Part shown: positions 15,332-24,516 of the stretch, in pieces
Numbering within the stretch: the stretch's first letter is position 1
How the letters are laid out: every line of letters starts with the position of its first letter
Assembly: GCF_000373785.1 (NCBI RefSeq)
Contig: NZ_KB892379.1
Coordinates: 326,566-390,565 of the forward strand
DNA: 64,000 bases
Direction: 5' to 3'
Origin: Erysipelothrix tonsillarum DSM 14972
GTDB taxonomy: Bacteria > Bacillota_I > Bacilli_A > Erysipelotrichales > Erysipelotrichaceae
Position numbers and translations under genes: made by a program
Notes under the pieces: model-generated
Seen by the model: the letters and a program-made list of their open reading frames with translations, nothing else
Databases searched by the model: none
Told to the model about the DNA's origin: nothing

Positions 15332-16405
15332 ATGTTAAAGCAAATTAATGAAACAAAGGCTAATCGTGAATACGATGGAGCCAATTGGAATGAACATGAA
15401 GATAATTTTACCCAAACATTTTATGAACAAAATCTGAGTCAGTTTTGGCGACCTGAGGATATCAGCTTGCAACCAGACTTAAACTTATGGGCGAGTTTAC
15501 CGGAAAATGTTAAACTAGCCTACGGTCGCAACTTGTTGGTGTTGACGTTCTTAGATACTTATCAAGGGGATATTGGAATGCCGGTCGTTTCGCGTTCCAT
15601 TGACCCGAAATTCCACCAACGAAAATCAGTTTTAAATTTTATGGCGGCAATGGAAAATGCGGTTCATGCTAAGAGTTATTCAAATATTTTTATGACATAC
15701 ATGAAAAACGAAGAAATTGATGAACTCTATCGTTGGGGTGAACAAAATAAAAATATGCAGAACATATTGGCGTTGATTGTTGGTTATTATGAAAATCTTG
15801 ACCGTTTAACGTATCGTAAACAATATGCTGGACTGGGCGAGCCCGTTGATCAATTTGAATATGATGTTGCGCAATGGAAAGCGATGGTTGCAAGTGTTTT
15901 CCTTGAATCCTGTCTTTTCTATAGTGGCTTCTATTACCCGCTGTATTTCTATGGTCAAGGGAAGCTGATGCAAGCAGGGGAAATTATTAACCTCATCTTG
16001 CGTGATGAGAGCATCCATGGACTTTACATTGGAAACCTCGCTATGGAGATATACCGTAAATTTGATAAAGAAACACAAGAATCTCTTTACGAATGGCTCA
16101 CCACGTACTTGGATACCATCTATGCGGAAGAAGTTGAGTTAATTGAAACGATTTATGATCCAGTTGATTTATCCCACGATGTGAAGATTTTTGTAAGATA
16201 TAATGCTAATAAAGCGATGATGAATCTTGGATTTGATGCGTATTATGAATACGAAGAAGTGAATCCGGTAGTTCTGAATGGTTTAAATACCGAGACTAAG
16301 ACAATGGATAACTTTTCGATGAAGGGAAATGGTTATCAAAAAATGAAATCAGAATCCTTGCGTGATGATGATTTCTTCTTCGACAAAGAAAGGATTAAAC
16401 GATAA
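15332..16405 (+). CDS. nrdF: Ribonucleoside-diphosphate reductase beta subunit (class Ib)
   Basis: A 357-residue radical-carrying subunit. Metal ligands are recognisable: Asp in FLDTYQGDIG, Glu and His in MENAVHAKSYS (with the radical Tyr in KSYS), Glu in FLESCLFYSG, and Glu and His in RDESIHG. ATG at 15332 has AAGGAGG 8 bases upstream. The open frame from 15290 would overlap nrdE and lacks a site. It ends in TAATG, coupled to the next gene. Confidence 0.96.
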   Translation: MLKQINETKANREYDGANWNEHEDNFTQTFYEQNLSQFWRPEDISLQPDLNLWASLPENVKLAYGRNLLVLTFLDTYQGDIGMPVVSRSIDPKFHQRKSVLNFMAAMENAVHAKSYSNIFMTYMKNEEIDELYRWGEQNKNMQNILALIVGYYENLDRLTYRKQYAGLGEPVDQFEYDVAQWKAMVASVFLESCLFYSGFYYPLYFYGQGKLMQAGEIINLILRDESIHGLYIGNLAMEIYRKFDKETQESLYEWLTTYLDTIYAEEVELIETIYDPVDLSHDVKIFVRYNANKAMMNLGFDAYYEYEEVNPVVLNGLNTETKTMDNFSMKGNGYQKMKSESLRDDDFFFDKERIKR

Positions 16406-16659
16406 TGGCAAAAATAATGATGTTAACCCAAGATAATTGTCCAAAGTGCATTGCACTCAAAAATTATTTGGAAATGGGATTACGCAATAAATATGCAGCG
16501 GACATTGAAGTAGTGAAACGGGAAGATGATCCCGAACGTTTCAAGATGTTGGCTTTGGACCATGGAATTATGGCAACACCTGCATTGATTGGAGAACAGG
16601 ATGTGCTTGTCGATACGAGTCCGTCAAAAGTAAATGCCTTTTTGGAAAAAAACATTTAG
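16405..16659 (+). CDS. Glutaredoxin-like redox protein (NrdH-like)
   Basis: An 84-residue thioredoxin-fold protein with active-site CPKC (Cys12, Cys15) and cis-Pro region MATPALI. Its position as the fourth gene of the nrd operon, starting on the last base of nrdF, implies that it reduces NrdE. Its Cys-Pro-Lys-Cys site and short length differ from the usual NrdH CMQC or CVQC, so the symbol is withheld. The stop codon lies inside the terminator stem. Confidence 0.85.
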   Translation: MAKIMMLTQDNCPKCIALKNYLEMGLRNKYAADIEVVKREDDPERFKMLALDHGIMATPALIGEQDVLVDTSPSKVNAFLEKNI

Positions 16660-16682
16660 ACTGGAATTATTCCAGTCTTTTT
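16658..16682 (+). terminator. Terminator of the nrd operon
   Basis: AGACTGGAA/TTCCAGTCT stem with a 3-base loop and T-run; it begins within the stop codon of the glutaredoxin-like gene. Confidence 0.92.
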
Positions 16683-16710
16683 GTTACATTGATATAAGGA
16701 GAAGTGGTGC

Positions 16711-17622
16711 ATGAAAAATTTCATAAAAAAAATCAAAACGGTTATGGAAATGATGTCCTCAAATGAAGGGACGCTTTTTACGTACGCTTTAGCTTATTCA
16801 ATTATTGTTGGAATTGCACCGTTTATCATTATTTCGGTCGTATTTGTGGGGACGTATGTGTATGATGTGTCACAAATTATTCAATTGTTACAACGCTATG
16901 TGCCGGCTGATCTCATTTTGCCGTTTGTGGATTACATACAAACTTCAGATTTGTCGAACTTATGGCTGATTATATCCCTTTTAGGAGTGTCGATTTGGGT
17001 TGCATCGAAGAGTATTTATTCATTCTTGCTCTTAAGTAGTGAACAAGATGGTGTGAACATCAATCATTTCTTTTTACGCATCTTAGCATGTATATACTTT
17101 ATTATGATTGTTTTAGGCATCATGGCATTTGGAATTTTAATTGGCTATGTGCCATTCATCAATAAATTTACGACGCCAATTGTCATTACATTTTTCTTTG
17201 TATTTTTCTACCGACTTTTATCGTTTAAATACACGCGTTTTCGCGATGTTATCTGGGGCTCGGTAACGACTGCGATTGTACTAATCTTGCTCGGCCGTCT
17301 CTTCTTTGTCTATATTAATCAATATTCCAATTACCAAACAATTTATGGGCCCTTGGCTTCGATGATGATTCTTCTGATTTCAGGTTGGATTATTGCCTGG
17401 GTGATTTTCTTTGGTTATTGTATTAATTATGTTGTTCGTGATGACACCTTGCCCGTTCAAGGTAAGCATCGCTTAATTTCTTTTCTTGAAAAAACAAATG
17501 ATAAAATCGATGAACGCGAAGAAAAATTTATTCATGATCGGATTGAACGTAAGCATGTCGAAGTGAAAGAAGACAATTCGGATGATCCGTCGATGGATTT
17601 GAAGGAACATGAAGAGGATTAG
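16711..17622 (+). CDS. YihY/BrkB family inner membrane protein
   Basis: A 303-residue membrane protein with six predicted helices between residues ~20 and 250. The family's typical N-terminus is present (LFTYALAYSIIVGIAPFIIISV, with the small-residue and Pro pattern), as is the mid-region ISLLGVSIWVASKSIYSFLLLSSEQ. The last ~55 residues are a highly charged cytoplasmic tail. The family is often annotated as ribonuclease BN in error; its real role is not known. SD AAGGAG is well placed. Monocistronic with its own terminator. Confidence 0.87.
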   Translation: MKNFIKKIKTVMEMMSSNEGTLFTYALAYSIIVGIAPFIIISVVFVGTYVYDVSQIIQLLQRYVPADLILPFVDYIQTSDLSNLWLIISLLGVSIWVASKSIYSFLLLSSEQDGVNINHFFLRILACIYFIMIVLGIMAFGILIGYVPFINKFTTPIVITFFFVFFYRLLSFKYTRFRDVIWGSVTTAIVLILLGRLFFVYINQYSNYQTIYGPLASMMILLISGWIIAWVIFFGYCINYVVRDDTLPVQGKHRLISFLEKTNDKIDEREEKFIHDRIERKHVEVKEDNSDDPSMDLKEHEED

Positions 17623-17646
17623 GAAACACGAGGGTGTTTCTTTTTT
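17623..17646 (+). terminator. Terminator after the YihY-type gene
   Basis: GAAACAC/GTGTTTC stem, 4-base loop, T6. Confidence 0.85.
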
Positions 17647-17702
17647 AGGTAATTGTATTGGGTGTAAAACCTTGTTAAACTATTTATAAGGAGTTGACGA
17701 TT

Positions 17703-18518
17703 ATGGAAAAAATCTTAGCATTTTTTGAAAATCCAATCGTATTGAGATTGGTAAGTATAGTAATAACGCTTTTTGTGATGACGGTTATCGTGAGAATTAT
17801 TCGAAGAAGTCTTATCAACATTGAAAATAAAGTACCCTTGGGAAAACAACAACGGACGATTTATCCGATTATTTCAAGAACCTTAGTTTATATCATATAT
17901 TTCATTGCTTTTATCATTATTTTAGAAACCATTGGATTAGACACAAAGCCCATCCTTGCAGTTACTAGCATTGGGAGTGTGGCAGTTGGTTTTGGAGCAC
18001 AACAATTAGTGAAAGATGTGATCAATGGCTTTTTTATCTTGTCCGAAAATCAATTTAATGTAGGTGATGTTGTTTCTCTATCGGATGTGACTGGAACTGT
18101 TGAAGATATCACACTTCGAACCACACGGTTGCGTAATGGAACAGATGGTAAGGTCTATATTATTCCGAATGGTGAGATTAAAATGGTAACGAACATGTCG
18201 AAAGAATATATGTATGCTGTTGTTAATGTACCTGTTCCATATGAAAAAGATCTTGATACCATTCTTGATATCTTAAATGAAACGGTTAATCAATATCAAA
18301 AACCGGGAGAAATTATGCAAAAACCGGTGGTGCACGGGGTGACAAATTACGAAGACAGTTCGTTGAATATCCGCATTACATGTAAAACGTATGTTGGTAA
18401 AAATTGGGGCGTAGAGCGTGATTTAAGACGTGTTATTATTTATGCATTGGCGGCTCATGATATTTCATTACCATTTCCCACACGTACTGTTTATGTAGGT
18501 CAAGAACAAACGCATTAA
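17703..18518 (+). CDS. Small-conductance mechanosensitive channel (MscS family)
   Basis: 271 residues from the ATG at 17703, which is 9 bases after AAGGAG; an in-frame TTG at 17694 touches the SD and is unlikely. Three hydrophobic helices lie in the first ~110 residues, the third with the Gly/Ala-rich pore pattern TSIGSVAVGFGAQQLVKDVINGFFI. The beta domain follows (FNVGDVVSLSDVTGTVEDITLRTTRLR), then IPNGEI. It relieves turgor on hypo-osmotic shock. It is a short YggB-type channel. Confidence 0.94.
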   Translation: MEKILAFFENPIVLRLVSIVITLFVMTVIVRIIRRSLINIENKVPLGKQQRTIYPIISRTLVYIIYFIAFIIILETIGLDTKPILAVTSIGSVAVGFGAQQLVKDVINGFFILSENQFNVGDVVSLSDVTGTVEDITLRTTRLRNGTDGKVYIIPNGEIKMVTNMSKEYMYAVVNVPVPYEKDLDTILDILNETVNQYQKPGEIMQKPVVHGVTNYEDSSLNIRITCKTYVGKNWGVERDLRRVIIYALAAHDISLPFPTRTVYVGQEQTH

Positions 18519-18519
18519 A

Positions 18520-18546
18520 AAAACAGTGTACCTAGTACACTGTTTT
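18520..18546. terminator. Bidirectional terminator, mscS / ybaK-type gene
   Basis: AAAACAGTGTA/TACACTGTTTT 11-bp stem with 5-base loop; the stop codon of the minus-strand gene sits in the loop. Confidence 0.9.
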
Positions 18547-19011
18547 TGCGGTTATTGGAGCCGTTTTTGCATTGATGAGTTTGAGGAGGTCTTGGGGCTT
18601 CATTTCAATCTGAGTTCCGATGCGACCACCGGAGAAGATGATGGTGTCTAATTGAAGGCATGATTCATCGATCAAGGTTGGAAATTGTTTTTTCATGCCG
18701 ATTGGTGAACATCCACCACGGACGTATCCGGTGAGGTTAAAAAGTTCTTTAACATGAAGCAGTTCTAATTTTTTTACACCAAATCCTTTCGCACACGCTT
18801 TTAAGTCAATGTGGTCGGCTACGGGAATTAAAGCAACAAAGTAACTGTTGCCATTTTGGAGCACAATGGTTTTATAAACGTGTTCGATGGGTTCATTAAT
18901 TTGCTGTGCGACGGTGACACCATCAAGGTGATCGCCATCAGTCTCATATTCGCGCATTTGATACTCAATTTTTTTTTGATCGAGAATGCGCATTGCATTT
19001 GTTTTTTTCAT
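18532..19011 (-). CDS. YbaK/EbsC-type aminoacyl-tRNA deacylase
   Basis: A 159-residue trans-editing domain related to Cys-tRNA(Pro) deacylase YbaK and the ProRS INS domain. The conserved features are VYKTIVLQ (catalytic Lys region), LKACAKGFGVKKLEL and GYVRGGCSPIGMKK. It hydrolyses mischarged tRNA; the exact substrate cannot be read from sequence. The stop lies in the loop of the shared terminator. Confidence 0.92.
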   Translation of the reverse strand: MKKTNAMRILDQKKIEYQMREYETDGDHLDGVTVAQQINEPIEHVYKTIVLQNGNSYFVALIPVADHIDLKACAKGFGVKKLELLHVKELFNLTGYVRGGCSPIGMKKQFPTLIDESCLQLDTIIFSGGRIGTQIEMKPQDLLKLINAKTAPITAKTVY

Positions 19012-19085
19012 TCTTGCACCTCTTTGTAATATATATTAACATATGTTGATTTATTAGGGCAGTCTTGGTATTCTTAATTTATCAA

Positions 19086-19173
19086 GCAAAGTAAATAACA
19101 CGCGTTAAGTGCATACAGATGGGAAGTTGCTGTATGACGAAGCGAAAGCGCGATGTGTTATTGCGTCCGTTGC
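19086..19173 (+). promoter_or_regulatory. Tetrahydrofolate (THF) riboswitch upstream of folT
   Basis: The leader contains the class-defining strings of the THF riboswitch in order: CGCGTTAAGTG (19101-19111), ATGGGA-GT (19119-), ACGAAGCGAAAGCGCGATG and ATTGCGTCCG. Outer helix P1 is GCAA (19086-19089) with TTGC (19170-19173); ATAACAC/GTGTTAT and GCATACA/TGTATG form inner helices. The known family (Ames et al. type, Rfam THF) controls folT and folate genes in Bacillota. A second hairpin, CTTTTCTTT/AAAGAAAAG (19179-19205), abuts the SD of folT and is the likely expression platform. Confidence 0.92.
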
Positions 19174-19178
19174 GAGAC

Positions 19179-19210
19179 CTTTTCTTTATGCTTGACAAAG
19201 AAAAGAGGGA
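19179..19210 (+). promoter_or_regulatory. Expression platform hairpin of the THF riboswitch
   Basis: A 9-bp stem CTTTTCTTT/AAAGAAAAG with 9-base loop whose 3' arm ends in the AGAGGGA ribosome site of folT. No strong GC stem plus T-run is seen, so control of translation start is more likely than termination. Confidence 0.55.
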
Positions 19211-19215
19211 TTTTT

Positions 19216-19719
19216 ATGAATACACGCAAAATTACACACTTAGCAATGTTTGTGGTACTAGAACTGGTCGTTTCACGATTTTTGTCCATCCCCACACCGA
19301 TTGTTAAAATTAGTTTTACCTTTGTACCGATGGCTGTTGCGGGATACCTCTACGGCTGGGTATTTGGCGGTGTTGCAGCGTTGTTGGCTGATGTTTTGGG
19401 GGCTGTGCTTTTCCCGCAAGGGGGAGCGTATTTTCCGGGATTTACACTCTCTGCTTTTTTAATTGGAGCTATGTATGGCTTGTTAAAAGACTCAGATTGT
19501 CGCCTGTCGCTTATTGTGGGCATTGCTCTATTTAACACAATTGCTGTCAATCTGCTTTTAAATACTTATTGGCTCAGCATTATACTTGGTAAAAGTTATA
19601 TGGCCATGGTGCCGGTAAGGGTGACAAAGTCTTTGTTGATGCTTCCAATTAAGATTGTTGTTATCAAAAAGGTTCTAGAGTATCTTGAACCCTATAAATC
19701 GCGATTAACGAAAGCATAG
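19216..19719 (+). CDS. folT: Folate ECF transporter S component FolT
   Basis: A 167-residue membrane protein with about six helices, the substrate-specific subunit of an ECF-type vitamin transporter. The segment VKISFTFVPMAVAGYLYGWVFGGVAALLADVLGA and FPQGGAYFPGFTLSAFLIGAMYG match FolT-type S components, and the later LLNTYWLSIILGK is typical. The THF riboswitch in front and the folate enzyme gene behind support folate as substrate. The energising EcfA/EcfT genes are not in this window and must be supplied in trans. The start is ATG 19216 with SD AGAGGG; the frame is open to 19153 through the riboswitch. Confidence 0.92.
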   Translation: MNTRKITHLAMFVVLELVVSRFLSIPTPIVKISFTFVPMAVAGYLYGWVFGGVAALLADVLGAVLFPQGGAYFPGFTLSAFLIGAMYGLLKDSDCRLSLIVGIALFNTIAVNLLLNTYWLSIILGKSYMAMVPVRVTKSLLMLPIKIVVIKKVLEYLEPYKSRLTKA

Positions 19720-19743
19720 GAACCCTATGCTTTCTTATATTTT
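19710..19743 (+). terminator. Hairpin between folT and fhs (terminator or attenuator)
   Basis: Perfect 11-bp GAAAGCATAGG/CCTATGCTTTC with a 3-base loop, overlapping the folT stop and followed by TTATATTTT just before the fhs ribosome site. It probably lowers expression of fhs from the folT promoter. Confidence 0.6.
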
Positions 19744-19755
19744 AGGAGGAATGTT

Positions 19756-21399
19756 ATGAAAACAGATGTAGAAATATCGGAGGCGATTGCATTGCGTCCG
19801 ATTCAAAAAATTGCCCATGAACTTGATATTCCTGAATCAATGCTTGAACCTTATGGTCATCACAAGGCTAAACTTTCGATGTCTTTGCTTAAACAACCGC
19901 AAAAAGGGAAGTTAATTCTGGTGACGGCGATAAACCCTACACCAGCAGGTGAGGGGAAAACTACTGTGAACATTGGTCTATCGATGGCATTAAATCGTCT
20001 TGGGGTTTCTGCTATTAGTGCTTTACGAGAACCCTCTTTAGGCCCTTGTTTTGGCATGAAAGGCGGTGCAACTGGAGGCGGGTATGCGCAAGTTGTACCC
20101 ATGGATGACATTAATTTACATTTTACAGGTGATTTCCACGCCATTACTTCAGCACATAATTTGTTGGCGGCGATGATTGATAACCATATTTACCATGGAA
20201 ACGCCTTGCAAGTGGATCAGAAACGCATTGTTTGGCAACGTGTGATGGATATGAACGATCGATCCTTGCGTGATTTGGAAATTCACGGCAAACGTGTTGC
20301 ACATCCAACGTCTTTTGATATCACCGTTGCTTCAGAAATTATGGCTATTTTATGCTTGGCGGAAAGTGTGGATGATTTAAAAATTCGGTTAAGTCGAATT
20401 GTGGTTGCATATAATCTCGATGGAGTCGCGTTAACTGCCGCAGATTTTGAAGCGGTGGGAGCGATGGCTTTGCTTTTAAAAGATGCGATGAAGCCCAATT
20501 TAGTTCAAACAACAGAACATACCCCAGCATTGATTCATGGGGGACCGTTTGCAAACATCGCTCATGGTTGCAATTCAGTGATTGCGACACGAATGGCTCT
20601 CAATTTAAGCGACTATGTTGTCACAGAAGCAGGGTTTGGCGCTGATTTAGGAGCGGAAAAGTTTTATGATATCAAATGTCGCACTGCAGGTCTTACACCA
20701 GCTGCTACAGTCTTGGTTGCAACAATTCGCGCTCTCAAATACAACGGGGGTGTACCTTTAACGGATATAGATGCTGAGAACATTCCAGCGCTGCAAAAGG
20801 GTTCACAAAATCTAGTGCAGCATTTTGAAAATTTAAAGAAATTTTCTGATAATGTCATTATTGCAATCAATCAATTTGTGACCGATACTCCTGCAGAGAT
20901 TTTGGTATTGAAAGAATTGGGTAAAACGTTAGGGTGTGAAGTCGTTTTAACCAATGTGTTTGCGGAAGGTGGTAAAGGCGGCGAAGCTTTGGCGCAACAG
21001 GTTATCAAGATGTGCGAATCACCATCAAACTTTAAACCGTTATATCCACTTGAATCAAATCTCAAGCATGAAATTGAAACGATTGCAGAGGAAATATATC
21101 GAGCCGATGCTGTAAGTTATGATGACGAAGCGCTTAAAAAACTCGAACACATTGAGGAGAAGTATCCCCAAGGGCTCCCAGTTTGCATTGCTAAGACGCA
21201 AACATCCTTTAGTGACGATCCGAAAAAACTCAATGCGCCAAGAAATTTCTCGGTCCATGTTCGTGATGTTCGTCTTGCTGCGGGTGCGGGGTTTGTCGTT
21301 GTCCTTCTTGGAAATATTCTAACCATGCCGGGGTTGCCGAAGCATCCTAATGCAATGGATATGGATTACATTGGGGGTAAGGTTACTGGACTGCGTTAA
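19756..21399 (+). CDS. fhs: Formate--tetrahydrofolate ligase
   Basis: A 547-residue ATP-dependent enzyme making 10-formyl-THF from formate and THF, feeding purine and fMet synthesis. The P-loop NPTPAGEGKTT lies at ~60-70; GPFANIAHGCNSVIATRMAL and VVTEAGFGADLGAEKFYDIKCR are family signatures. Length is normal (~550). SD AGGAGG is present. Together with pyruvate formate-lyase at 49 kb it gives a route from pyruvate-derived formate into one-carbon units. Confidence 0.97.
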   Translation: MKTDVEISEAIALRPIQKIAHELDIPESMLEPYGHHKAKLSMSLLKQPQKGKLILVTAINPTPAGEGKTTVNIGLSMALNRLGVSAISALREPSLGPCFGMKGGATGGGYAQVVPMDDINLHFTGDFHAITSAHNLLAAMIDNHIYHGNALQVDQKRIVWQRVMDMNDRSLRDLEIHGKRVAHPTSFDITVASEIMAILCLAESVDDLKIRLSRIVVAYNLDGVALTAADFEAVGAMALLLKDAMKPNLVQTTEHTPALIHGGPFANIAHGCNSVIATRMALNLSDYVVTEAGFGADLGAEKFYDIKCRTAGLTPAATVLVATIRALKYNGGVPLTDIDAENIPALQKGSQNLVQHFENLKKFSDNVIIAINQFVTDTPAEILVLKELGKTLGCEVVLTNVFAEGGKGGEALAQQVIKMCESPSNFKPLYPLESNLKHEIETIAEEIYRADAVSYDDEALKKLEHIEEKYPQGLPVCIAKTQTSFSDDPKKLNAPRNFSVHVRDVRLAAGAGFVVVLLGNILTMPGLPKHPNAMDMDYIGGKVTGLR

Positions 21400-21440
21400 A
21401 GGGTATGCTATAATATGCTCGATATTATTTGAGGTGAGTC

Positions 21441-21977
21441 GTGGAACAAAGAGAAGTTTATATTGTTTTAAGTGATACAGGGAGCTTGCTGACACGAATT
21501 ATTAAAATGGTTACAGGTGCTCCCTATAATCATGTTTCAATCTCGTTTGATGCTTCGCTTCATAAGTTGTACAGCTTTGGCCGTAAACAACCTCACAACC
21601 CTTTCTGGGGTGGGTTTGTTGAAGAAAGTTTTTACGAGGGGACGTTTAAACGTTTTAAAAATACACGTTGTCTTGTATTAAAGCTTCAGGTTGAAGCGGA
21701 CACCTACGCACTGTTAGAAGCAAATGTGAGGGTGTTTATTGAAAACATGGATTTGTACCACTATAACTTCGTTGGGTTGATTGGTGCCGCGTTTAAACGC
21801 CGCATCGCTCGTGAAAATGGCTATTATTGTTCTGAGTTTGTCGCTGAAGTTATGGAACAATCAAATCTGGTATTTTGGGAAACGCCCAATTATCTTGTTC
21901 ATCCCTATGATTTTAGTAAGGTTGATCAATTTGAAGTTGTATATGAAGGCTTATTAGCCGATTTTTCAAAAGCGTGA
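21441..21977 (+). CDS. Permuted papain-like amidase (YiiX/YycO-like)
   Basis: A 178-residue protein with the circularly permuted NlpC/P60-like arrangement: His31 in APYNHVSISFD precedes the nucleophile Cys130 in GYYCSEFV. The family includes YiiX/YebB-type amidases acting on wall peptides or lipids. No signal peptide is visible, so a cytoplasmic substrate is likely. It starts with GTG after GAGGTGAG. Its stop lies in a terminator stem. Confidence 0.85.
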   Translation: MEQREVYIVLSDTGSLLTRIIKMVTGAPYNHVSISFDASLHKLYSFGRKQPHNPFWGGFVEESFYEGTFKRFKNTRCLVLKLQVEADTYALLEANVRVFIENMDLYHYNFVGLIGAAFKRRIARENGYYCSEFVAEVMEQSNLVFWETPNYLVHPYDFSKVDQFEVVYEGLLADFSKA

Positions 21978-21990
21978 ACCACGCTTTTTT
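21968..21990 (+). terminator. Terminator after the papain-like amidase gene
   Basis: AAAAGCGTG/CACGCTTTT with 3-base loop and T-run; overlaps the stop codon. Confidence 0.88.
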
Positions 21991-22037
21991 ATTCGTTTGC
22001 AGGTATGTTAGAATAAGTATAGAAGTGAGGAAATTAA

Positions 22038-24212
22038 ATGGAAAAAAATATAGTTGATTTACTCAAAAAGGAACTGAAACAATACAGTCCCCATCAAATC
22101 GATGCAGTGCTAAAACTGCTGTCAGATGGGAATACGGTGCCGTTTATTGCACGTTATCGTAAAGAAGTTACAGGAACTTTAGATGAAGTCCAAATTCGTG
22201 AAATTGAAGAGCGTCACCATTATCTTGAATCATTAGAAACACGTAAAGAAGAAGTCTTACGTCTTATTGATGAGCAAGGTAAGCTCACTGAAGAACTTGA
22301 AGCGAAGATTACCAAAGCTACGGTACTTCAAAAAGTTGAAGACTTATATAGACCCTATAAACAAAAACGTAGAACAAAGGCAACGATTGCGAAAGAAAAA
22401 GGTTTAGAGCCACTTGCAGATATCGTGTTCAGTTGTCCTCAGGAGTTTGATTTTGATGAGCAAGGTACGCCTTATTTAAATGATGAACTGGAATTAAATA
22501 CGTTGGATGATGTTTATCAAGGGGTTCATGAAATTATTGCGGAGCGTGTCGGTGATGAACCGTTATTCCGTGAGTGGATTCGTGATTTCACCGTTAAAAC
22601 TGGGGTGTTAACGACGGTTTTAAAAGATGAATCTAAAGATGAACGTCATGTTTACGAAATGTACTATGACTTTTCGCAACCTGTCAATAAAGCGGCTTCG
22701 CATCGCGTATTAGCGGTGAATCGCGCTGAAAAAGAAGGCGTCATCAAAGTTGATATTGTTGTCGATGAACCGAAAGTCATGCGTCATTTAGATCACCAAA
22801 TCATTGGAAATAAAACAGATTCACCAGCAGTTGCGTCCGTTCGAACTGCTTATGAAGACAGCTACAAACGTTTTATTAAACCAGCAATTGAACGAGAAGT
22901 TCGCAATATGCTGACTGAAGATGCTGAGAAACAAGCAATTGCGATTTTCGGTGAAAACCTTCGCAATCTTTTATTGCAAGCACCGCTTAAAGGGTGTACG
23001 GTTATGGGATTTGACCCTGCGTATCGTACCGGATGTAAATTGGCGATTGTAGATGAAACGGGAAAGGTACTGGCTATTGATGTGATTTATCCACACAAAC
23101 CTGCACCTGCTCATAAACAAGCGGAAGCAGCACAAAAATTTAAAATGCTGATGGAACAATATCAAGTGGATATGGTAGCCATTGGAAATGGTACTGCAAG
23201 TCGGGAATCGGAAGTATTTGTTTCAGAAAATCTTAAGAAAACAAATACTGAAGCATTTTATTTAATCGTAAATGAAGCGGGAGCGTCGGTATATTCAGCA
23301 AGTGATATTGCGCGTAAAGAATTTCCGGATTTACAAGTTGAACAGCGATCTGCTGTAAGTATTGCTCGTCGAATCCAAGACCCCTTAGCAGAACTTGTGA
23401 AAATTGATCCTAAATCAGTAGGGGTTGGACAATATCAACATGATGTGAGTCAAAAGAACTTAACGAATCAATTGGATTTTGTTGTTGAGACGGCAGTAAA
23501 CCAAGTCGGTGTGGATGTGAACACCGCTAGTCCGCAATTGTTAGAACATATTGCGGGACTAACTAAGACGACGGCTCAAAACATTGTGACATATCGTGAA
23601 GAAAATGGATCGTTTGATTCACGTACGAAAATTAAAAAAGTACCGCGTTTGGGACCGAAGTCATTTGAACAAGCCATCGGTTTCTTGCGCATCCCTAAAG
23701 GGAAAAACATTTTGGATAATACGGGGATTCACCCAGAAACATATGTTGTTACAAAACAAATTTTAAAAGATGAAGGCATTAGTTTAAAGGAACTTGGTAC
23801 CGAAGCAAGCCGCAAACATTTGGAGTCATTATCGCTCAATGATCTCGCAGAGCGATATGAACTCGGTAAAGAAACACTTAAAGATATTCTAAAAGCATTG
23901 ATTGCTCCAGGTCGCGATATGCGTGATGAGATGAGCGGTCCGCTGCTTCGATCAGATGTATTGACGATGGAAGATTTGAGAGCTGGAATGGAATTAAATG
24001 GGACGGTCCGTAATGTTGTGGACTTTGGAGCCTTTGTTGACATTGGTGTGAAGCAAGATGGTTTAGTCCATATCTCAAAATTGAGTGACCAATTCGTTAA
24101 GCATCCTACCGATGTGGTTGCTGTTGGAGATGTTGTTAAAGTTTGGGTTATGGATGTGGATGCTGCGAAACAACGCGTTCAACTATCAATGGTTCCCATT
24201 CAAGCAACGTAA
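22038..24212 (+). CDS. tex: Tex-family RNA-binding transcriptional accessory protein
   Basis: A 724-residue protein of the Tex/Spt6-like family. In order: N-terminal helical Tex domain (~1-320, with PFIARYRKEVTG), YqgF-like RNase H fold (~325-460, MGFDPAYRTGCKLAIVDETG), helix-hairpin-helix repeats (~490-560, VDVNTASPQLL and ARLG-like PRLGPKSFEQA), and C-terminal S1 domain (~645-720, NGTVRNVVDFGAFVDIGVKQDGLVHIS). It binds nucleic acid in the cytoplasm. Length is normal; SD GTGAGG. Confidence 0.96.
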   Translation: MEKNIVDLLKKELKQYSPHQIDAVLKLLSDGNTVPFIARYRKEVTGTLDEVQIREIEERHHYLESLETRKEEVLRLIDEQGKLTEELEAKITKATVLQKVEDLYRPYKQKRRTKATIAKEKGLEPLADIVFSCPQEFDFDEQGTPYLNDELELNTLDDVYQGVHEIIAERVGDEPLFREWIRDFTVKTGVLTTVLKDESKDERHVYEMYYDFSQPVNKAASHRVLAVNRAEKEGVIKVDIVVDEPKVMRHLDHQIIGNKTDSPAVASVRTAYEDSYKRFIKPAIEREVRNMLTEDAEKQAIAIFGENLRNLLLQAPLKGCTVMGFDPAYRTGCKLAIVDETGKVLAIDVIYPHKPAPAHKQAEAAQKFKMLMEQYQVDMVAIGNGTASRESEVFVSENLKKTNTEAFYLIVNEAGASVYSASDIARKEFPDLQVEQRSAVSIARRIQDPLAELVKIDPKSVGVGQYQHDVSQKNLTNQLDFVVETAVNQVGVDVNTASPQLLEHIAGLTKTTAQNIVTYREENGSFDSRTKIKKVPRLGPKSFEQAIGFLRIPKGKNILDNTGIHPETYVVTKQILKDEGISLKELGTEASRKHLESLSLNDLAERYELGKETLKDILKALIAPGRDMRDEMSGPLLRSDVLTMEDLRAGMELNGTVRNVVDFGAFVDIGVKQDGLVHISKLSDQFVKHPTDVVAVGDVVKVWVMDVDAAKQRVQLSMVPIQAT

Positions 24213-24231
24213 AATAAAAATATAATACTAG

Positions 24232-24275
24232 AGAACCGTAGTCTTGTTGGGTCAAGAATTGCGGTTCTTTTTTTA
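24232..24275 (+). terminator. Terminator after tex
   Basis: AGAACCG/CGGTTCT outer stem, continued imperfectly by GTCTTG/CAAGA, then a run of T. Confidence 0.85.
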
Positions 24276-24451
24276 TGTTTTTGGCCAGTATAAAATTTTC
24301 AAACTAAAAAAGCAATTAAAATACAACGATTATTTGTTAAGATTGGGTTAATTTTCCAACGAAAAAGAGTCGTTTTCCTATCCTATTTATATAGGGGCAA
24401 ATTGGAACGAATCGATTCATAAATATTGCGTGGTTGGACATGCTGAATTCA

Positions 24452-24480
24452 TTGAAAAAAGAAGTCTGATGTGTTACGAT
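24452..24480 (+). promoter_or_regulatory. Candidate promoter of the atp operon
   Basis: -35 TTGAAA (24452-24457), 17-base spacer, -10 TACGAT (24475-24480). The rest of the 24276-24597 gap holds no gene that I can see. Confidence 0.5.
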
Positions 24481-24516
24481 TTACCCGTATTCACAGTGTT
24501 GAATGAAGGAGTCGAT

